Below are positions 18,144-27,976 of a DNA stretch of 64,000 nucleotides, piece after piece. Position 1 is the stretch's first letter; each line of letters begins with the position of its first letter. The stretch is from an uncultured Spirochaetales bacterium. Lineage in GTDB: Bacteria; Spirochaetota; Spirochaetia; Sphaerochaetales; Sphaerochaetaceae. The notes under the pieces are model-generated. The model made no database searches. It had not been told where the DNA came from and was given only the letters and a program-made list of their open reading frames with translations. The position numbers and the translations under genes were made by a program. Where the stretch lies: the NCBI GenBank assembly GCA_944393005.1, contig CALXYO010000002.1, positions 124,001 to 188,000 on the forward strand. The letters are read 5' to 3'.

Positions 18144-19556
18144 TCAGACCTCCGGCGCGCTCGGACCTGTATGCTTATCATAGCCGATATCGTGGCATCT
18201 CCATCTCCTGTCCGCCTTTACTGGCAGCGAATAAAACAGGTCACCGCTTTCACTGATATACTTCGCAAAAAGCTGCCTCATTTCATCAAGCACACCAGAG
18301 TAAGATGGATCACTCACCAGATTCCTCTTTTCAAACGGATCACATGCAAGGTCATACAGTTCCTCGCCTTTTCCTTCAAGGTAGAAGATATACTTCACAT
18401 TATCTTTTCTTATCATCCGGCCCGGTGAAATGGTATAGCCCCATTCAGTGTACCATTGACTTACGATGTATTCTCTTTCCTCTGGCACTCCTCCGCTGAA
18501 AAGCGGGGAAAGATCAATCCCGTCCAGATTATCCGGTCTTGCAAGACCTGCGTATGAGACGAGTGTCGGAAAAACATCAAGAAGAGATGCACACTGATGC
18601 ACCATGCAGCCTTTCTTTTTCACAGCAGGTCCGCTGAAAATGAGCGGTACTCTTGTGACTTCCTCATATAAAGTGACCTGCTTGGTGACAGAACGGCGGG
18701 CTGTTATATTGTCACCGTGATCGCTTGTGAAGACAATGAGCGTATCATCATTGAGAAGACCTGCACTGACATATGCATCATAGACTCTCTTCATATCAGT
18801 GTCCGCTTTTTCAAGATAATATCTGTATGCAAGCAGGTAATACTGAAAATCCTCTTCTTTCCACTGCGATACCTGACTCTGTCTGACGTGAGAACAGCAC
18901 AGATACTGCACAGGAAGCGGCCTGTTTCCTATGTCATCAAAATAAAAGTTCTCTGGAAGCGGCGGAAGCGGACCGTCATAGGATTTGTTCTTCACTCCTC
19001 CCTTGTTCAGTCCTATCCAGCCGCATATGTTATGCGGATTTATCAGATCGACAACCATCAGAAGGGGTCTGTCATCATTCCTTTCCTCCAGATAGCGGAG
19101 TGTCTGATCAACTGTATAGACATCCGCATATGTGTCCATGTTGTACGGGAAAAGTGGATTGTCATCAGGAATTCTCTGTTCATCCTCTGCGCTGCAGATA
19201 AACCCCCGCAGTGCTCCTCCGTCATGCTTTTTGCCGAAATGACGGCATTCATAACCTGCATCACTGAATGTCTGTCCGAGGGCCGGATAGCTTTCATCAA
19301 GAGGAGTAATCGGGCACTGACGTCCGTTGGACCACACCTGATTACGATGCGGATACTGCCCGGACCACAGACTCGCACGTGATGGCTGACAGAGCGGGTA
19401 AGAGCAGTAGCAGTCGCTTACTGTCATTCCATCCTTTGCCAGACTTGTGATAAACGGAATGGAGCAGTATCCGCCGTAAAGATCAAGGGCACGGAATGAC
19501 AGCTGATCGAGCACGAAAACCAGTATATTCGGTTTCTTCACCAGTACGGATCCCAT
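18144..19556 (-). CDS. Type I sulfatase (Cys-type), glycan locus
   Basis: A 470-aa arylsulfatase-family hydrolase removing sulfate esters from sugars. The N-terminal NILVFVLDQ supplies metal-binding Asp. The maturation motif C56-x-P-S-R (LCQPSRASLWSG) marks a Cys-type enzyme whose Cys becomes formylglycine, in anaerobes through the radical-SAM anSME; no anSME gene is in the window. FTSDHGDN gives the second metal-ligand pair. No signal peptide is seen, implying cytoplasmic action on imported oligosaccharides. The start overlaps the GH88 gene by 19 bp. Confidence 0.92.
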   Translation of the reverse strand: MGSVLVKKPNILVFVLDQLSFRALDLYGGYCSIPFITSLAKDGMTVSDCYCSYPLCQPSRASLWSGQYPHRNQVWSNGRQCPITPLDESYPALGQTFSDAGYECRHFGKKHDGGALRGFICSAEDEQRIPDDNPLFPYNMDTYADVYTVDQTLRYLEERNDDRPLLMVVDLINPHNICGWIGLNKGGVKNKSYDGPLPPLPENFYFDDIGNRPLPVQYLCCSHVRQSQVSQWKEEDFQYYLLAYRYYLEKADTDMKRVYDAYVSAGLLNDDTLIVFTSDHGDNITARRSVTKQVTLYEEVTRVPLIFSGPAVKKKGCMVHQCASLLDVFPTLVSYAGLARPDNLDGIDLSPLFSGGVPEEREYIVSQWYTEWGYTISPGRMIRKDNVKYIFYLEGKGEELYDLACDPFEKRNLVSDPSYSGVLDEMRQLFAKYISESGDLFYSLPVKADRRWRCHDIGYDKHTGPSAPEV

Positions 19557-20704
19557 TTTCCTGATAACCTCCTTAAAGCCTCAAGATAATAATAATCACC
19601 CCAGATGTTGCATTCATCCACACCTCTGTTACGGCAGGTGTTCCACTGGCTTTTCCTGGCGTAGGTACCATGCATGAGAAGTCCGTTTGACTCTTTTTCA
19701 TCCCTGACTGCGCATTTGTCTGAAAGCACCTTCATAAGAGAAGATGCAATGTGATGAAGCCGTCTTCCTTCTTCTCCTTCAATTAGGTCTGCAGCCTCAA
19801 GCATTGCGCATATGACGATTGCAAGTGCGGACGAATCACGCGGCTCGGAGCTTGGATTCGAGAAATCAAAATCCCAGTAAGGAATTATGTCATCAGGAAG
19901 ATGTGAAAGGAAGAAATCAAGACAGCGGTGGAAAACAGACAGTGCATATTCATCCCCAGTATGCCTGTAGGCAAGAATCGTTCCGTATACTCCCCATGCC
20001 TGACCGCGAGCCCACGCAGAACCGTCTCTGTTGCCCTGTGCGGTCACACCACGGACAGGAAGTCCGGTTTCTTTATCGAAATAATATGTATGATAAGTGG
20101 AATCATCAGGACGCAACACGTAATGCAAAGCTGTTGAAAGATGTTTTCTTGCAATCACTGCATACCTGTCATCACCGGTTGTCCCGCTTGCCCAGAAAAG
20201 AAGAGGAAGATTGAGAAGACAGTCAATGATCAGACGGTATTCCCGGGGATCTCCGAGATCTCCCCATGCCTGAATGAAGCTTCCTTTCTCCTGAAAGCGT
20301 GAGACAAGATTGTCAGCGGCCATGAGAGCCGCTTTTCTGGCTTTTTCATTTCCGGTAAGCTTGTAGGCTGCCACGCAGGAAGGAGAATAGAGAAAACCCA
20401 TGTCATGATGATTTACATCGATTTTCTTTTCTATTCTCTCATAGAATGAATCCACCTGCTTCATTGCGGCATCCATGAAAGCTTCATCATGTGAAAGCTC
20501 ATAGGAGAGCCATAGCTCCCCTGTCCAGAAGCCTGTTGTCCATTCAACATTCTCCGTTGCGGGATAAATCCCATTCTCGCTGTGGCTGTACTTGAATTTA
20601 TCAGTATATTCAGACAGACAGCTTTTATTCACTGCAAGCGCATTTTTCACTGCACATGACAGATCACTGGCAGAAAACTCCGGCAAAGATTCAAAATCAA
20701 TCAT
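19538..20704 (-). CDS. Unsaturated glucuronyl hydrolase, GH88 family
   Basis: A 388-aa (alpha/alpha)6-barrel enzyme that removes the 4,5-unsaturated uronic acid left at the end of oligosaccharides by polysaccharide lyases. HHDMGF (Asp101) and LIIDCLLN (Asp161) correspond to the two catalytic Asp residues of GH88. WTTGFWTGELWLSYEL near residue 56 and GSAWARGQAWGVYG are also family blocks. There is no signal peptide, so it is cytoplasmic. It sits between two sulfatases, implying a sulfated substrate such as a glycosaminoglycan or ulvan-like oligosaccharide. Confidence 0.93.
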   Translation of the reverse strand: MIDFESLPEFSASDLSCAVKNALAVNKSCLSEYTDKFKYSHSENGIYPATENVEWTTGFWTGELWLSYELSHDEAFMDAAMKQVDSFYERIEKKIDVNHHDMGFLYSPSCVAAYKLTGNEKARKAALMAADNLVSRFQEKGSFIQAWGDLGDPREYRLIIDCLLNLPLLFWASGTTGDDRYAVIARKHLSTALHYVLRPDDSTYHTYYFDKETGLPVRGVTAQGNRDGSAWARGQAWGVYGTILAYRHTGDEYALSVFHRCLDFFLSHLPDDIIPYWDFDFSNPSSEPRDSSALAIVICAMLEAADLIEGEEGRRLHHIASSLMKVLSDKCAVRDEKESNGLLMHGTYARKSQWNTCRNRGVDECNIWGDYYYLEALRRLSGKWDPYW

Positions 20705-20715
20705 TTCTCACTCCC

Positions 20716-22086
20716 TCATATAAGGAAAATATCGTTATGAATACTCTTGTTCTCTTTTATAAGAGAATCGAAACGCTGCGCCTGTTCATCAGAGGAAGAC
20801 AGCTCCAGCGGATTCATCTCATAAGGATCTTTCTCAAGATCATAAAGATACCTTTTCACTTCGAATCCGGGAACAGTGCCGCTGTCGATGACATACTTCT
20901 GACTTCCCGTTCTGATGCATCTCCAGCCGAAGCAGCGGTTATCAAGCCCCCTCTCCCGGTAAGGCATCACCTGTTCGGGCATTCCGGGTATCATCATATG
21001 GTAGGAATATTCTCTGCCGTTCTGCTGCGAGAGAAGAGAGGATGCATGACTTATCCCGTTCACGGTGGAAGGGATCTTCACTCCCATGAGATCAAGAAGC
21101 GTCGGCATCTGATCCTCGCTCATTATGATTGAGCTGCTGCATCCGCTGCCTAAATCGGGATCGTGGATCACAAGAGGAATCCTCAGAGATTCCTCATACC
21201 ATACATTTTTTCCGTACAGGCCCTGAGAACCCATCATATCCCCATGGTCACCTGAAAGGACAATGATGGAATTGTCATACATTCCGCTGTCTTTCAAATA
21301 AGTGACAAGACGTGCGAACTGCTCGTCGAGTCCTGCAACTGCTGCAAAATAATCATGCCGTTTCTCAAGATAATCCCTATCACATCTCCACTCTTCAGGC
21401 ACATTGGGACGGAATGCATAATCTTCCGTGTAAAGCGCCTTTCTCCTGTCGTCTATATCGGTATAAGGAGGATGGGGAGGATTCCATGAAAGGAATGCGA
21501 GAACCGGACGGTCCTCTCCCTTCACGCTTTCAAGATATTTTATGAAAACATCCGTATCATGTTCGGCGGACCACTGGTTTATGTTTATCATTCTGCTGCT
21601 GTCGTGCCAGTAATGAGGATGCATGTGCCTGTTCATCGCACCATATGAATACCAGTAGTCGAAATTATGCCGTCTTTCTCCGGGTGGGGTGTAGGCATCC
21701 CATTCCACGGCACCTGATTCAGGTGACGGGAAAAAATTCATCTCGCTTGCATCAAGATGCCACTTGCCCACATATCCTGTCAGATAGCCTTCCTCATGAA
21801 GAACATCGGATATCGCCACTTCCTGAGGATACAGCATCACATTCTCATTAAGACCTATCTTGCAATTTGTCCACATGCCGAGGGACAGCGGATTCTTTCC
21901 CGTCAGCAATGCAGCTCTGTGAGGAGAACACAATGGGTAAGTTGAAAGAGCGCTATTGCAGAAAACGCTGTCACGGGCGAACTCATCCATCGCAGGAGTA
22001 TTGACGTGGTCCTCCCCGCTGCAGCCCATTGCATGATAGCGCCACTGATCTGCAAAAACATAAATCAGGTTCTTTTTCTTTCCCAT
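20716..22086 (-). CDS. Type I sulfatase (Cys-type), glycan locus
   Basis: A 456-aa sulfatase, different in sequence from the one at 18.1 kb. The formylglycine motif is C53-S-P-H-R (PLCSPHRAALLTGKNP); His in the fourth position is a less common variant of C-x-P-S/x-R. Metal-binding blocks are FADQWR at the N-terminus and LSGDHGDMMGSQGLYGKNVWYEE. It starts at 22086, 59 bp after the binding-protein gene. The two sulfatases probably attack different sulfate positions on the same oligosaccharide. Confidence 0.92.
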   Translation of the reverse strand: MGKKKNLIYVFADQWRYHAMGCSGEDHVNTPAMDEFARDSVFCNSALSTYPLCSPHRAALLTGKNPLSLGMWTNCKIGLNENVMLYPQEVAISDVLHEEGYLTGYVGKWHLDASEMNFFPSPESGAVEWDAYTPPGERRHNFDYWYSYGAMNRHMHPHYWHDSSRMININQWSAEHDTDVFIKYLESVKGEDRPVLAFLSWNPPHPPYTDIDDRRKALYTEDYAFRPNVPEEWRCDRDYLEKRHDYFAAVAGLDEQFARLVTYLKDSGMYDNSIIVLSGDHGDMMGSQGLYGKNVWYEESLRIPLVIHDPDLGSGCSSSIIMSEDQMPTLLDLMGVKIPSTVNGISHASSLLSQQNGREYSYHMMIPGMPEQVMPYRERGLDNRCFGWRCIRTGSQKYVIDSGTVPGFEVKRYLYDLEKDPYEMNPLELSSSDEQAQRFDSLIKENKSIHNDIFLI

Positions 22087-22145
22087 ATTGTCCTCCTCAC
22101 AGGGAGGGGCGCCTGAGCACCCCTCTTTTCCGTTTGATATTATTG

Positions 22146-23759
22146 TCAGATATTCTGACTGCTTTCGATATAGAAATCGTAAGCTCTCTGGTTGATCTCG
22201 ATAGCCTCATCGATACCGCGGGTGTGAAGTTCCTTGATGAAAGCATCATAATCGGCATCGAAGTCGCTTGTTCCGAGAATCCAGCTCTGAAGCTTCTCTT
22301 CCACATACGGCTGGATCTGACCCATGATTCTCTCGTACCTCGTCTCATCTTCAGGGAAGTACTTCATGTCAAGCTCACCGTCAGCAAACGGAGGCTGGCT
22401 CTGGTCATACCATTCCGGATGTGCTTCATAAAGTTCAATGACCGCTCTTCCTTCATCATTTGTGGAAATAATCTCATACTCACCGGTCTGGTTCATACCG
22501 ACTCTGTAGAGAGCACCGATGCTTCTCAAATACCCGACAGGTGTCTGATCACTGTTGAGAACTGTATCATAGAACTGCTTCTGACCGTTCTCGTCAACAT
22601 AGTAGCTGACACCTTCGATACCCCAGTTCATGAGATTGCTGCCTTCTTCCGTGAAGAGATAATCCATAAACTTGATCACGGTGACAGGATCTTCACACTG
22701 TGATGAAATTCCCCAGCCGACACCAGGATATCTCATTGTTCTTTCCTTCACGACACCGTTCTGGTCTGCAGGAGGAGCGATACCGACCATCTTGAAGCCG
22801 GGGATATCGGAAGCAAGCTTTGTGTTGTAGTCAACGGCACTGATCCAGTCATGAGTCATGCCTCCGAGGTTTGCTGCAAGAAGAGTATCTCTTCCCTTCG
22901 GTCCGCGTGTGAAGATTTCAGGATCAATAAGACCTTCCTGATACCATTTCACGAGATTGCGCACACCTGTCTTGAAGTTCTCTTCAAGAGGTTCGTATGT
23001 GATCTTTCCGTCACGCACGTAGAACTCAATTGAGGTATCCCACAGATAAAGGTATTCATCAGGCATCTTCCAGCCGGCACGGTCGAAGAGAGGAATTTCG
23101 TCCTTGAGTCCGTTTCCGTTGGGATCCTCATTGCGGAATGCCGTGAGAACTTCATAAAGCTCATCAACTGTTGTCGGGACTTCAAGACCGAGCTTGTCAA
23201 GCCAGTCCTGGCGGATGAACCAGAACTCGGCATTGTTCATTGTCTGGTTTTTTGGAATGAAGTAAATGTTTCCATCCGTACTTGTCGCATACTGGGCAAA
23301 TGCAGGATCCTCTTCCATCAGTGCCTTGATATGAGGTGCATACTCATCAATGAGGTCATTGAGAGGAATAAGACCGCCGTCACGGCCCAGCGACTCAAGA
23401 TCAGCAGTGCTTACATAACCGATGACATCAGCGAGGTTGCCGGAGCTGAGCATCAGGTTGAATGCCTCATCCTCATTGGAGTTTGACTGGCTTATGACAC
23501 TTTCAAAACGGATGTTTGTGCGTTTCTCAAGTTCCTGCCAGACAGCCCAGTTCGGGTCAAACGGCATGTTGTTGAAATTGAGGAAGATTGTGAATGTGGT
23601 CTTCTCATCTGTGATCGGAAGGTGGAAAGTTCCATCTTCATTCAGCGTCGGTCTTGCTTCTGCCACCGATGCGGATGTTGTCGTCTCTTCGCTGCCGCCT
23701 GCCATAATGGGCAAGGCACATGCAAAGAGAGCAAGAAATACAATCAATGCTTTTTTCAT
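22146..23759 (-). CDS. Extracellular solute-binding protein, Lpl/LipO type
   Basis: A 537-aa ABC substrate-binding protein. The N-terminus is a signal sequence (KKALIVFLALFAC) with either a relaxed lipobox L-F-A-C or a signal-peptidase-I site near MAGGSEE. At about 530 residues it belongs to the large LplA/YtcQ-like group that binds oligosaccharides, in keeping with the downstream sulfatases and GH88. It has the usual blocks (FRNEDPNGNGLKDEIPLF, a calcium-like loop). It is placed between the two permease genes upstream and the enzymes downstream. Confidence 0.9.
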   Translation of the reverse strand: MKKALIVFLALFACALPIMAGGSEETTTSASVAEARPTLNEDGTFHLPITDEKTTFTIFLNFNNMPFDPNWAVWQELEKRTNIRFESVISQSNSNEDEAFNLMLSSGNLADVIGYVSTADLESLGRDGGLIPLNDLIDEYAPHIKALMEEDPAFAQYATSTDGNIYFIPKNQTMNNAEFWFIRQDWLDKLGLEVPTTVDELYEVLTAFRNEDPNGNGLKDEIPLFDRAGWKMPDEYLYLWDTSIEFYVRDGKITYEPLEENFKTGVRNLVKWYQEGLIDPEIFTRGPKGRDTLLAANLGGMTHDWISAVDYNTKLASDIPGFKMVGIAPPADQNGVVKERTMRYPGVGWGISSQCEDPVTVIKFMDYLFTEEGSNLMNWGIEGVSYYVDENGQKQFYDTVLNSDQTPVGYLRSIGALYRVGMNQTGEYEIISTNDEGRAVIELYEAHPEWYDQSQPPFADGELDMKYFPEDETRYERIMGQIQPYVEEKLQSWILGTSDFDADYDAFIKELHTRGIDEAIEINQRAYDFYIESSQNI

Positions 23760-23779
23760 GTTTTATCTCCTTTTAAAAA

Positions 23780-24697
23780 TTAACCTTTGTTAGCGCCAAG
23801 CGTGATGCCTGACTTGAAATACTTCTGTATGAACGGATATGCAATCGCCATCGGGATGATAGCAAGGATGATGAGTGCATAAATGACCGTTGTCTGGGAT
23901 GTGAGGGACTGTGCCGTGATGATGGCGCTTTCCATCTCATTTGCCGTTCTGTCGACAAGAAGCTTCTTGAGAAGAACCTGAAGAGGCACTTTCTCATCGC
24001 TTGTCAGCAGGTTCATCGGCCAGAAATATCCGTTCCATCTGTTGACTGCATAGAAAAGCGCAACTGTAGCCAATGACGGCTTTGACAGCGGCAGATAGAC
24101 CTGGGCGAAGATCCTGAAATCACTTGCACCGTCTATGAATGCCGCTTCCTCCAGCGATGCAGGCACCTGTTCGAAGAAACTCTTCAGTATGATCATATTG
24201 TACGTGCTGATCGAGAAGCCGAATATGATGGCGATTCTCGTGTCAAGGAGATTGAAATCCCTGAACGTCATGTACATCGGTATGATACCTGCGCTGAACC
24301 ACATGGTGAAAACGGCAAGCAGCGTGAAGAATTTCCTGAAAATGAGCCTGGGCCTTGAAAGCGCATATGCCATCGTAGTGGAAAAGAACATATTGACCAT
24401 GACACCGCACAGTGTATAGAAAATGGAGTTGCCGAAGCTGGTCCACAGCCACGGTGTCTGGAATGCCTCCCTGTAGCTTTCCAGTGTTGCGAGCACGGGA
24501 GTGAACATAACCTGTCCGTTCTCAACATACAGAGGGCGGCTGATGGAAGCAATGAATACGTAATATATCGGATAAAGACAGAGGAAGATGAGGACTACGC
24601 CGAGTATCTTCACCGAGATATCGAATATTTTCTCTCCCCTGCTTTCGATTTTGGCGATTGAACCGCCTTTGTCTTTTGTATTTACTGCATGTTTCAT
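23780..24697 (-). CDS. Carbohydrate ABC permease, LplC/YtcP (CUT1) type
   Basis: A 305-aa permease with six helices. The cytoplasmic EAA loop reads EEAAFIDGASDFRIFAQVYLPLSKP, the contact site for the ATPase. No ATPase gene lies in the operon; as in other Lpl-type systems a shared MsmK-like ATPase encoded elsewhere must energise it. It pairs with the LplB-type permease 19 bp upstream. Confidence 0.93.
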   Translation of the reverse strand: MKHAVNTKDKGGSIAKIESRGEKIFDISVKILGVVLIFLCLYPIYYVFIASISRPLYVENGQVMFTPVLATLESYREAFQTPWLWTSFGNSIFYTLCGVMVNMFFSTTMAYALSRPRLIFRKFFTLLAVFTMWFSAGIIPMYMTFRDFNLLDTRIAIIFGFSISTYNMIILKSFFEQVPASLEEAAFIDGASDFRIFAQVYLPLSKPSLATVALFYAVNRWNGYFWPMNLLTSDEKVPLQVLLKKLLVDRTANEMESAIITAQSLTSQTTVIYALIILAIIPMAIAYPFIQKYFKSGITLGANKG

Positions 24698-24716
24698 TTA
24701 TTCAGACCTCCTTTGC

Positions 24717-25664
24717 TTACCACAATGACGTCTCTGTCAGACGCTTGGACAGCTTGTTGGCAAAGACAACAAGGATGAGCGCAATTACAGCCTCGAAGAG
24801 GCCCGCCGCCGTTGCAATGCCGTAATCTCCGTTCTGGATACCCATACGGAAGGAGTATGTGCTGATGACATCCGCTGTCGAATATGTTGAAGGCTGATAC
24901 AGCAGGAGGATTGACTCATAGCCGACCTTGACCATCTTGCCGATATTCATGACGAACATCGTAACGACTGTCGGGATGATGCCCGGAAGCGTGATATGCC
25001 ATATTCTCTGGAAACGTCCGGCACCGTCGACAAGAGCCGCTTCATACAGTTCCGGATCAATACCCATCAGCGCAGCGATATATACAACAGCATTGAAGCC
25101 TGCAGTCTGCCACAGCGTCATTATTGTATATATCGGTCTGAAATACTGGGGGTAAACCATAAAGTATGTGGCATCTCCTCCGAAAAGCTCGATGAACTTG
25201 TTGATGATGCCCGTTGAAGGAGAAAGGAAGTTGACGACCATACCGCAGACAACGACAGTTGAGATGAAGTACGGCAGGAACGTTGCTGTCTGCAGCGTTT
25301 TCTTGATCACCTTGCCTTTCATTTCCGTTACTATGATTGCAAGCAGGATCGGTGCCGGGAAACAGATGACCATCTGCCAGATTGCAATCATAAGCGTATT
25401 CTTGATGGTTCTCCAGAAATCCGGACCCTGTATGTAAATCTTGAAGTTCTCAAAACCGACAAATGTGCTTCCTTCAAAACCACGGAAAATATTGTAGTCA
25501 TAGAAAGCCATCCGCAGACCGATCATCGGTTTATAGCAGAACATAAGATACCATATGAGTCCCGGTGCCAGCAGGATGAGAAGCTGCCAGCTTGAAAGGA
25601 AACGCCTGCCAAGACTTTTATGTGTCCTCAGCTGGATTTCCTGATTAGATTTTCTCAGGCTCAT
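24717..25664 (-). CDS. Carbohydrate ABC permease, LplB/YteP (CUT1) type
   Basis: A 315-aa permease with six helices and EAA loop YEAALVDGAGRFQRIWHITLPG. It is the first gene of the glycan operon; the ATG at 25664 has GGAGG 7 nt upstream. The order permease-permease-binding protein next to a divergent membrane AraC regulator matches Lpl/Yte-type oligosaccharide loci. Confidence 0.93.
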   Translation of the reverse strand: MSLRKSNQEIQLRTHKSLGRRFLSSWQLLILLAPGLIWYLMFCYKPMIGLRMAFYDYNIFRGFEGSTFVGFENFKIYIQGPDFWRTIKNTLMIAIWQMVICFPAPILLAIIVTEMKGKVIKKTLQTATFLPYFISTVVVCGMVVNFLSPSTGIINKFIELFGGDATYFMVYPQYFRPIYTIMTLWQTAGFNAVVYIAALMGIDPELYEAALVDGAGRFQRIWHITLPGIIPTVVTMFVMNIGKMVKVGYESILLLYQPSTYSTADVISTYSFRMGIQNGDYGIATAAGLFEAVIALILVVFANKLSKRLTETSLW

Positions 25665-25717
25665 TCTTACCTCCTCAATGTGTGTTTCCAGCTTAAGGCC
25701 ACTTTCCTGATAACAAA

Positions 25718-25737
25718 ATCATCAATTTTCAGATGAT
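25718..25737. promoter_or_regulatory. Inverted repeat in the divergent control region
   Basis: ATCATC (25718-25723) and GATGAT (25732-25737) flank an 8-nt centre in the 185-bp gap between the transporter operon and the AraC regulator. AraC proteins more often bind direct repeats, so this is only a weak operator candidate. No confident promoter for the transporter operon was found here. Confidence 0.25.
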
Positions 25738-25813
25738 CTGCAAAATTCTGGAGAAATGGAATTTTCGGAACAATCCGGAAATTTTTCCATTTTTTCACAT
25801 ATGTTTTTCTCAT

Positions 25814-25842
25814 TTGAAAAGTTTCACGGCACAGTATAGAAT
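25814..25842 (+). promoter_or_regulatory. Promoter of the AraC regulator gene
   Basis: TTGAAA (25814-25819), 17-bp spacer, TAGAAT (25837-25842): each box matches the consensus at 5 of 6 positions. The ATG at 25850 begins 7 nt after the -10, so transcription should start at or next to the start codon. Confidence 0.65.
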
Positions 25843-25849
25843 TTATGTA

Positions 25850-27976
25850 ATGCATGAGAGAGGAAAACAAAAGACTTACCATGAACAGCTGAGTTCTGTT
25901 TTCATAGCCACGGCCATTCTGGTCGCGGCAATCGCAATAATTGCGGGACTCCTGGCCGAAAGGAACATCATGACATCCACGATGCACGCAAATGAATCGC
26001 TGGAAGATGTCTCCTCATACATGCTTTCATCCCGGGTAAATGAAATAAGCAACACCATAGACTACCTTTCCACATGCGAGTGCGTCCTTGACTGGCTGTA
26101 TGCCGACATAGGCAGCGCGGACTACTACTATCAGGGACTGCTTTCATATCAGGAACTCGTCAGGAGATCTCCGGTTTTCAATTCAGGAACTTTCAATATC
26201 GCGATAACAAGCGATGACGCATCCTCATTCGTCATAACATCGGGCGGAACATACAGCAAAAGGGAATTCCTCAGCTATGTCACTCCGGGACTGGTGAGGC
26301 TTCCAGCCGGTGACGCGTCGATATCGCTCACTCCGGATAATTCCACCCTTCTCATGTCGGTAAAACGCTATCTCGGGGAAAAGACGCTTATATTCTACTG
26401 CACGATCTCTCTGTCCTATCTTTCTTTCCCGCTTGAAAGCAACATACAGTATGCCTTCATCGACACCTCAAGCGGCATAATCTACACTCCGTTCGAAGAG
26501 ATCGGGAACAAACTTGAAGGTCTCAATCTGCATGTGATGCAGGACGGAAGGCTGACCATGGACAACATGTCTCTCAGAAAGGAAAGCTATTCCCAGTTCG
26601 ATTTCTGTGCTGTCTACGCCCACAGCACCACAATGATCTCACCGTTCATCTTCATGCTGATCTTCATCCCCTGCATAATATTGATGTGCCTTTATGTGTC
26701 ATTCAAAATTTCCGGAAGGCTGTACAGACCGGTGAAGGAAGCATATGAAACCCTGATGAGCCCGGAGGAAGAAGAAACAAGAGGAAACGAATTCGACACG
26801 ATCATCGTAAAGTGCCAGGAGGCCGATCAGATTTCAAAGAAGCTCATAACAATGAGCGCGGAACTGCAGAACGCAACCGACATACAGAAATACCGCTCAT
26901 ATCTCAGAGGTCAGGATTCGCTGTACCGTGCGGAAGATGACATTGCTGCATTCTTCTGTCTGAGCATCCTTTCATCTGGCAGCCTTCCAGACGGAAGACA
27001 GGCTACTGTGAATCTCACCTTCAACTCCATGGCGAGAAAGGTGAAACATCTGCACTTCATCATAACAGACAGCGGTTTTTCCGTGCTTATCTACAAATCG
27101 AATAACAGTGAAGAATGCTACAGTACACTTTACAGGACGCTGAAGGAGTTCACGGCAATCGATGCTGAAGCGGGACTTCAGGCTGCGATCACAAGGCCGT
27201 GCGAAGGCTGGAGCGGTATAAAGGGCCTGTATCAGAATGCACTTAACATCATGGACTGCCGCTATATCCTTCAGGATAAGATCATCATGACTGAAGACGA
27301 CATGATCGACAATACGGGCCTGATGCATTATCCGATCAGTGAGGAGAGAAAGCTGATCAATGCCGCACTGAGCGCATCTGTGAACACACTTGATATCTTT
27401 GATGCGATAGTAAAAGACAATACAGCTCCTGAAAGAATGCTAACCGAAAAGGAATTTGAACGATTCTCATCTGCCCTGATATCAACAGTCATGAGGATAT
27501 TCCAGGAAATGAAAGAAGACATCGACGGGGATGTGAACTGGAAAGATCTCATGGACAACCAGAAACCGGCTGCTGCAATAAGCGAGCTTAGAAACCTGCT
27601 TGCAGGATACGTTGAAAGGAAGAACAGGGAAAACAGCGAACGCTATGACTATCTTGTCGATGAGATGAAAAAATATATTCAGGCCCATTACAGTGAGAAC
27701 ATCCAGCTGATCGATCTGTCTGAAGAATTCAACTTAAGTCCCAAATACTGCTCTGAGGTGTTCAACCGCCTGAGCGGTGAGAACTTCAAGAACTACCTCA
27801 ACCGTTTCAGGATAAACGAAGCCCAGAGAATACTTGATGAGAATCCTGAGATCAGAATAACCCAGCTTGCAAGCGAAGTGGGTTTCTCATCAAGCAACTC
27901 CTTCATCCGCGTATTCGACAAATACATGGGCATCACACCGAAACAGTATGCGGAAAGCAGGAAAAAGGAAATCTAA
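25850..27976 (+). CDS. Membrane-bound AraC-family regulator of the glycan locus
   Basis: A 708-aa one-component regulator. The first helix (about residues 14-36) and a second around residue 255 bracket an extracytoplasmic sensor of some 210 residues. A cytoplasmic linker leads to a C-terminal AraC DNA-binding domain with two helix-turn-helix units (IQLIDLSEEFNLSPKYCSEVF and ITQLASEVGFSSSNSFIRVF, then GITPKQYAE). This layout resembles the YesN/YtdP-type regulators next to Lpl transporters; the ligand is presumably the imported oligosaccharide. A start at 25733 is open but lies upstream of the predicted promoter and was rejected. There is no Shine-Dalgarno before ATG 25850. Confidence 0.88.
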   Translation: MHERGKQKTYHEQLSSVFIATAILVAAIAIIAGLLAERNIMTSTMHANESLEDVSSYMLSSRVNEISNTIDYLSTCECVLDWLYADIGSADYYYQGLLSYQELVRRSPVFNSGTFNIAITSDDASSFVITSGGTYSKREFLSYVTPGLVRLPAGDASISLTPDNSTLLMSVKRYLGEKTLIFYCTISLSYLSFPLESNIQYAFIDTSSGIIYTPFEEIGNKLEGLNLHVMQDGRLTMDNMSLRKESYSQFDFCAVYAHSTTMISPFIFMLIFIPCIILMCLYVSFKISGRLYRPVKEAYETLMSPEEEETRGNEFDTIIVKCQEADQISKKLITMSAELQNATDIQKYRSYLRGQDSLYRAEDDIAAFFCLSILSSGSLPDGRQATVNLTFNSMARKVKHLHFIITDSGFSVLIYKSNNSEECYSTLYRTLKEFTAIDAEAGLQAAITRPCEGWSGIKGLYQNALNIMDCRYILQDKIIMTEDDMIDNTGLMHYPISEERKLINAALSASVNTLDIFDAIVKDNTAPERMLTEKEFERFSSALISTVMRIFQEMKEDIDGDVNWKDLMDNQKPAAAISELRNLLAGYVERKNRENSERYDYLVDEMKKYIQAHYSENIQLIDLSEEFNLSPKYCSEVFNRLSGENFKNYLNRFRINEAQRILDENPEIRITQLASEVGFSSSNSFIRVFDKYMGITPKQYAESRKKEI

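Noticed and set aside
25733-25849. Upstream in-frame start for the AraC regulator
   Set aside because: It lies upstream of the near-consensus promoter at 25814-25842 and would add 39 residues before the first membrane helix without any ribosome-binding site.
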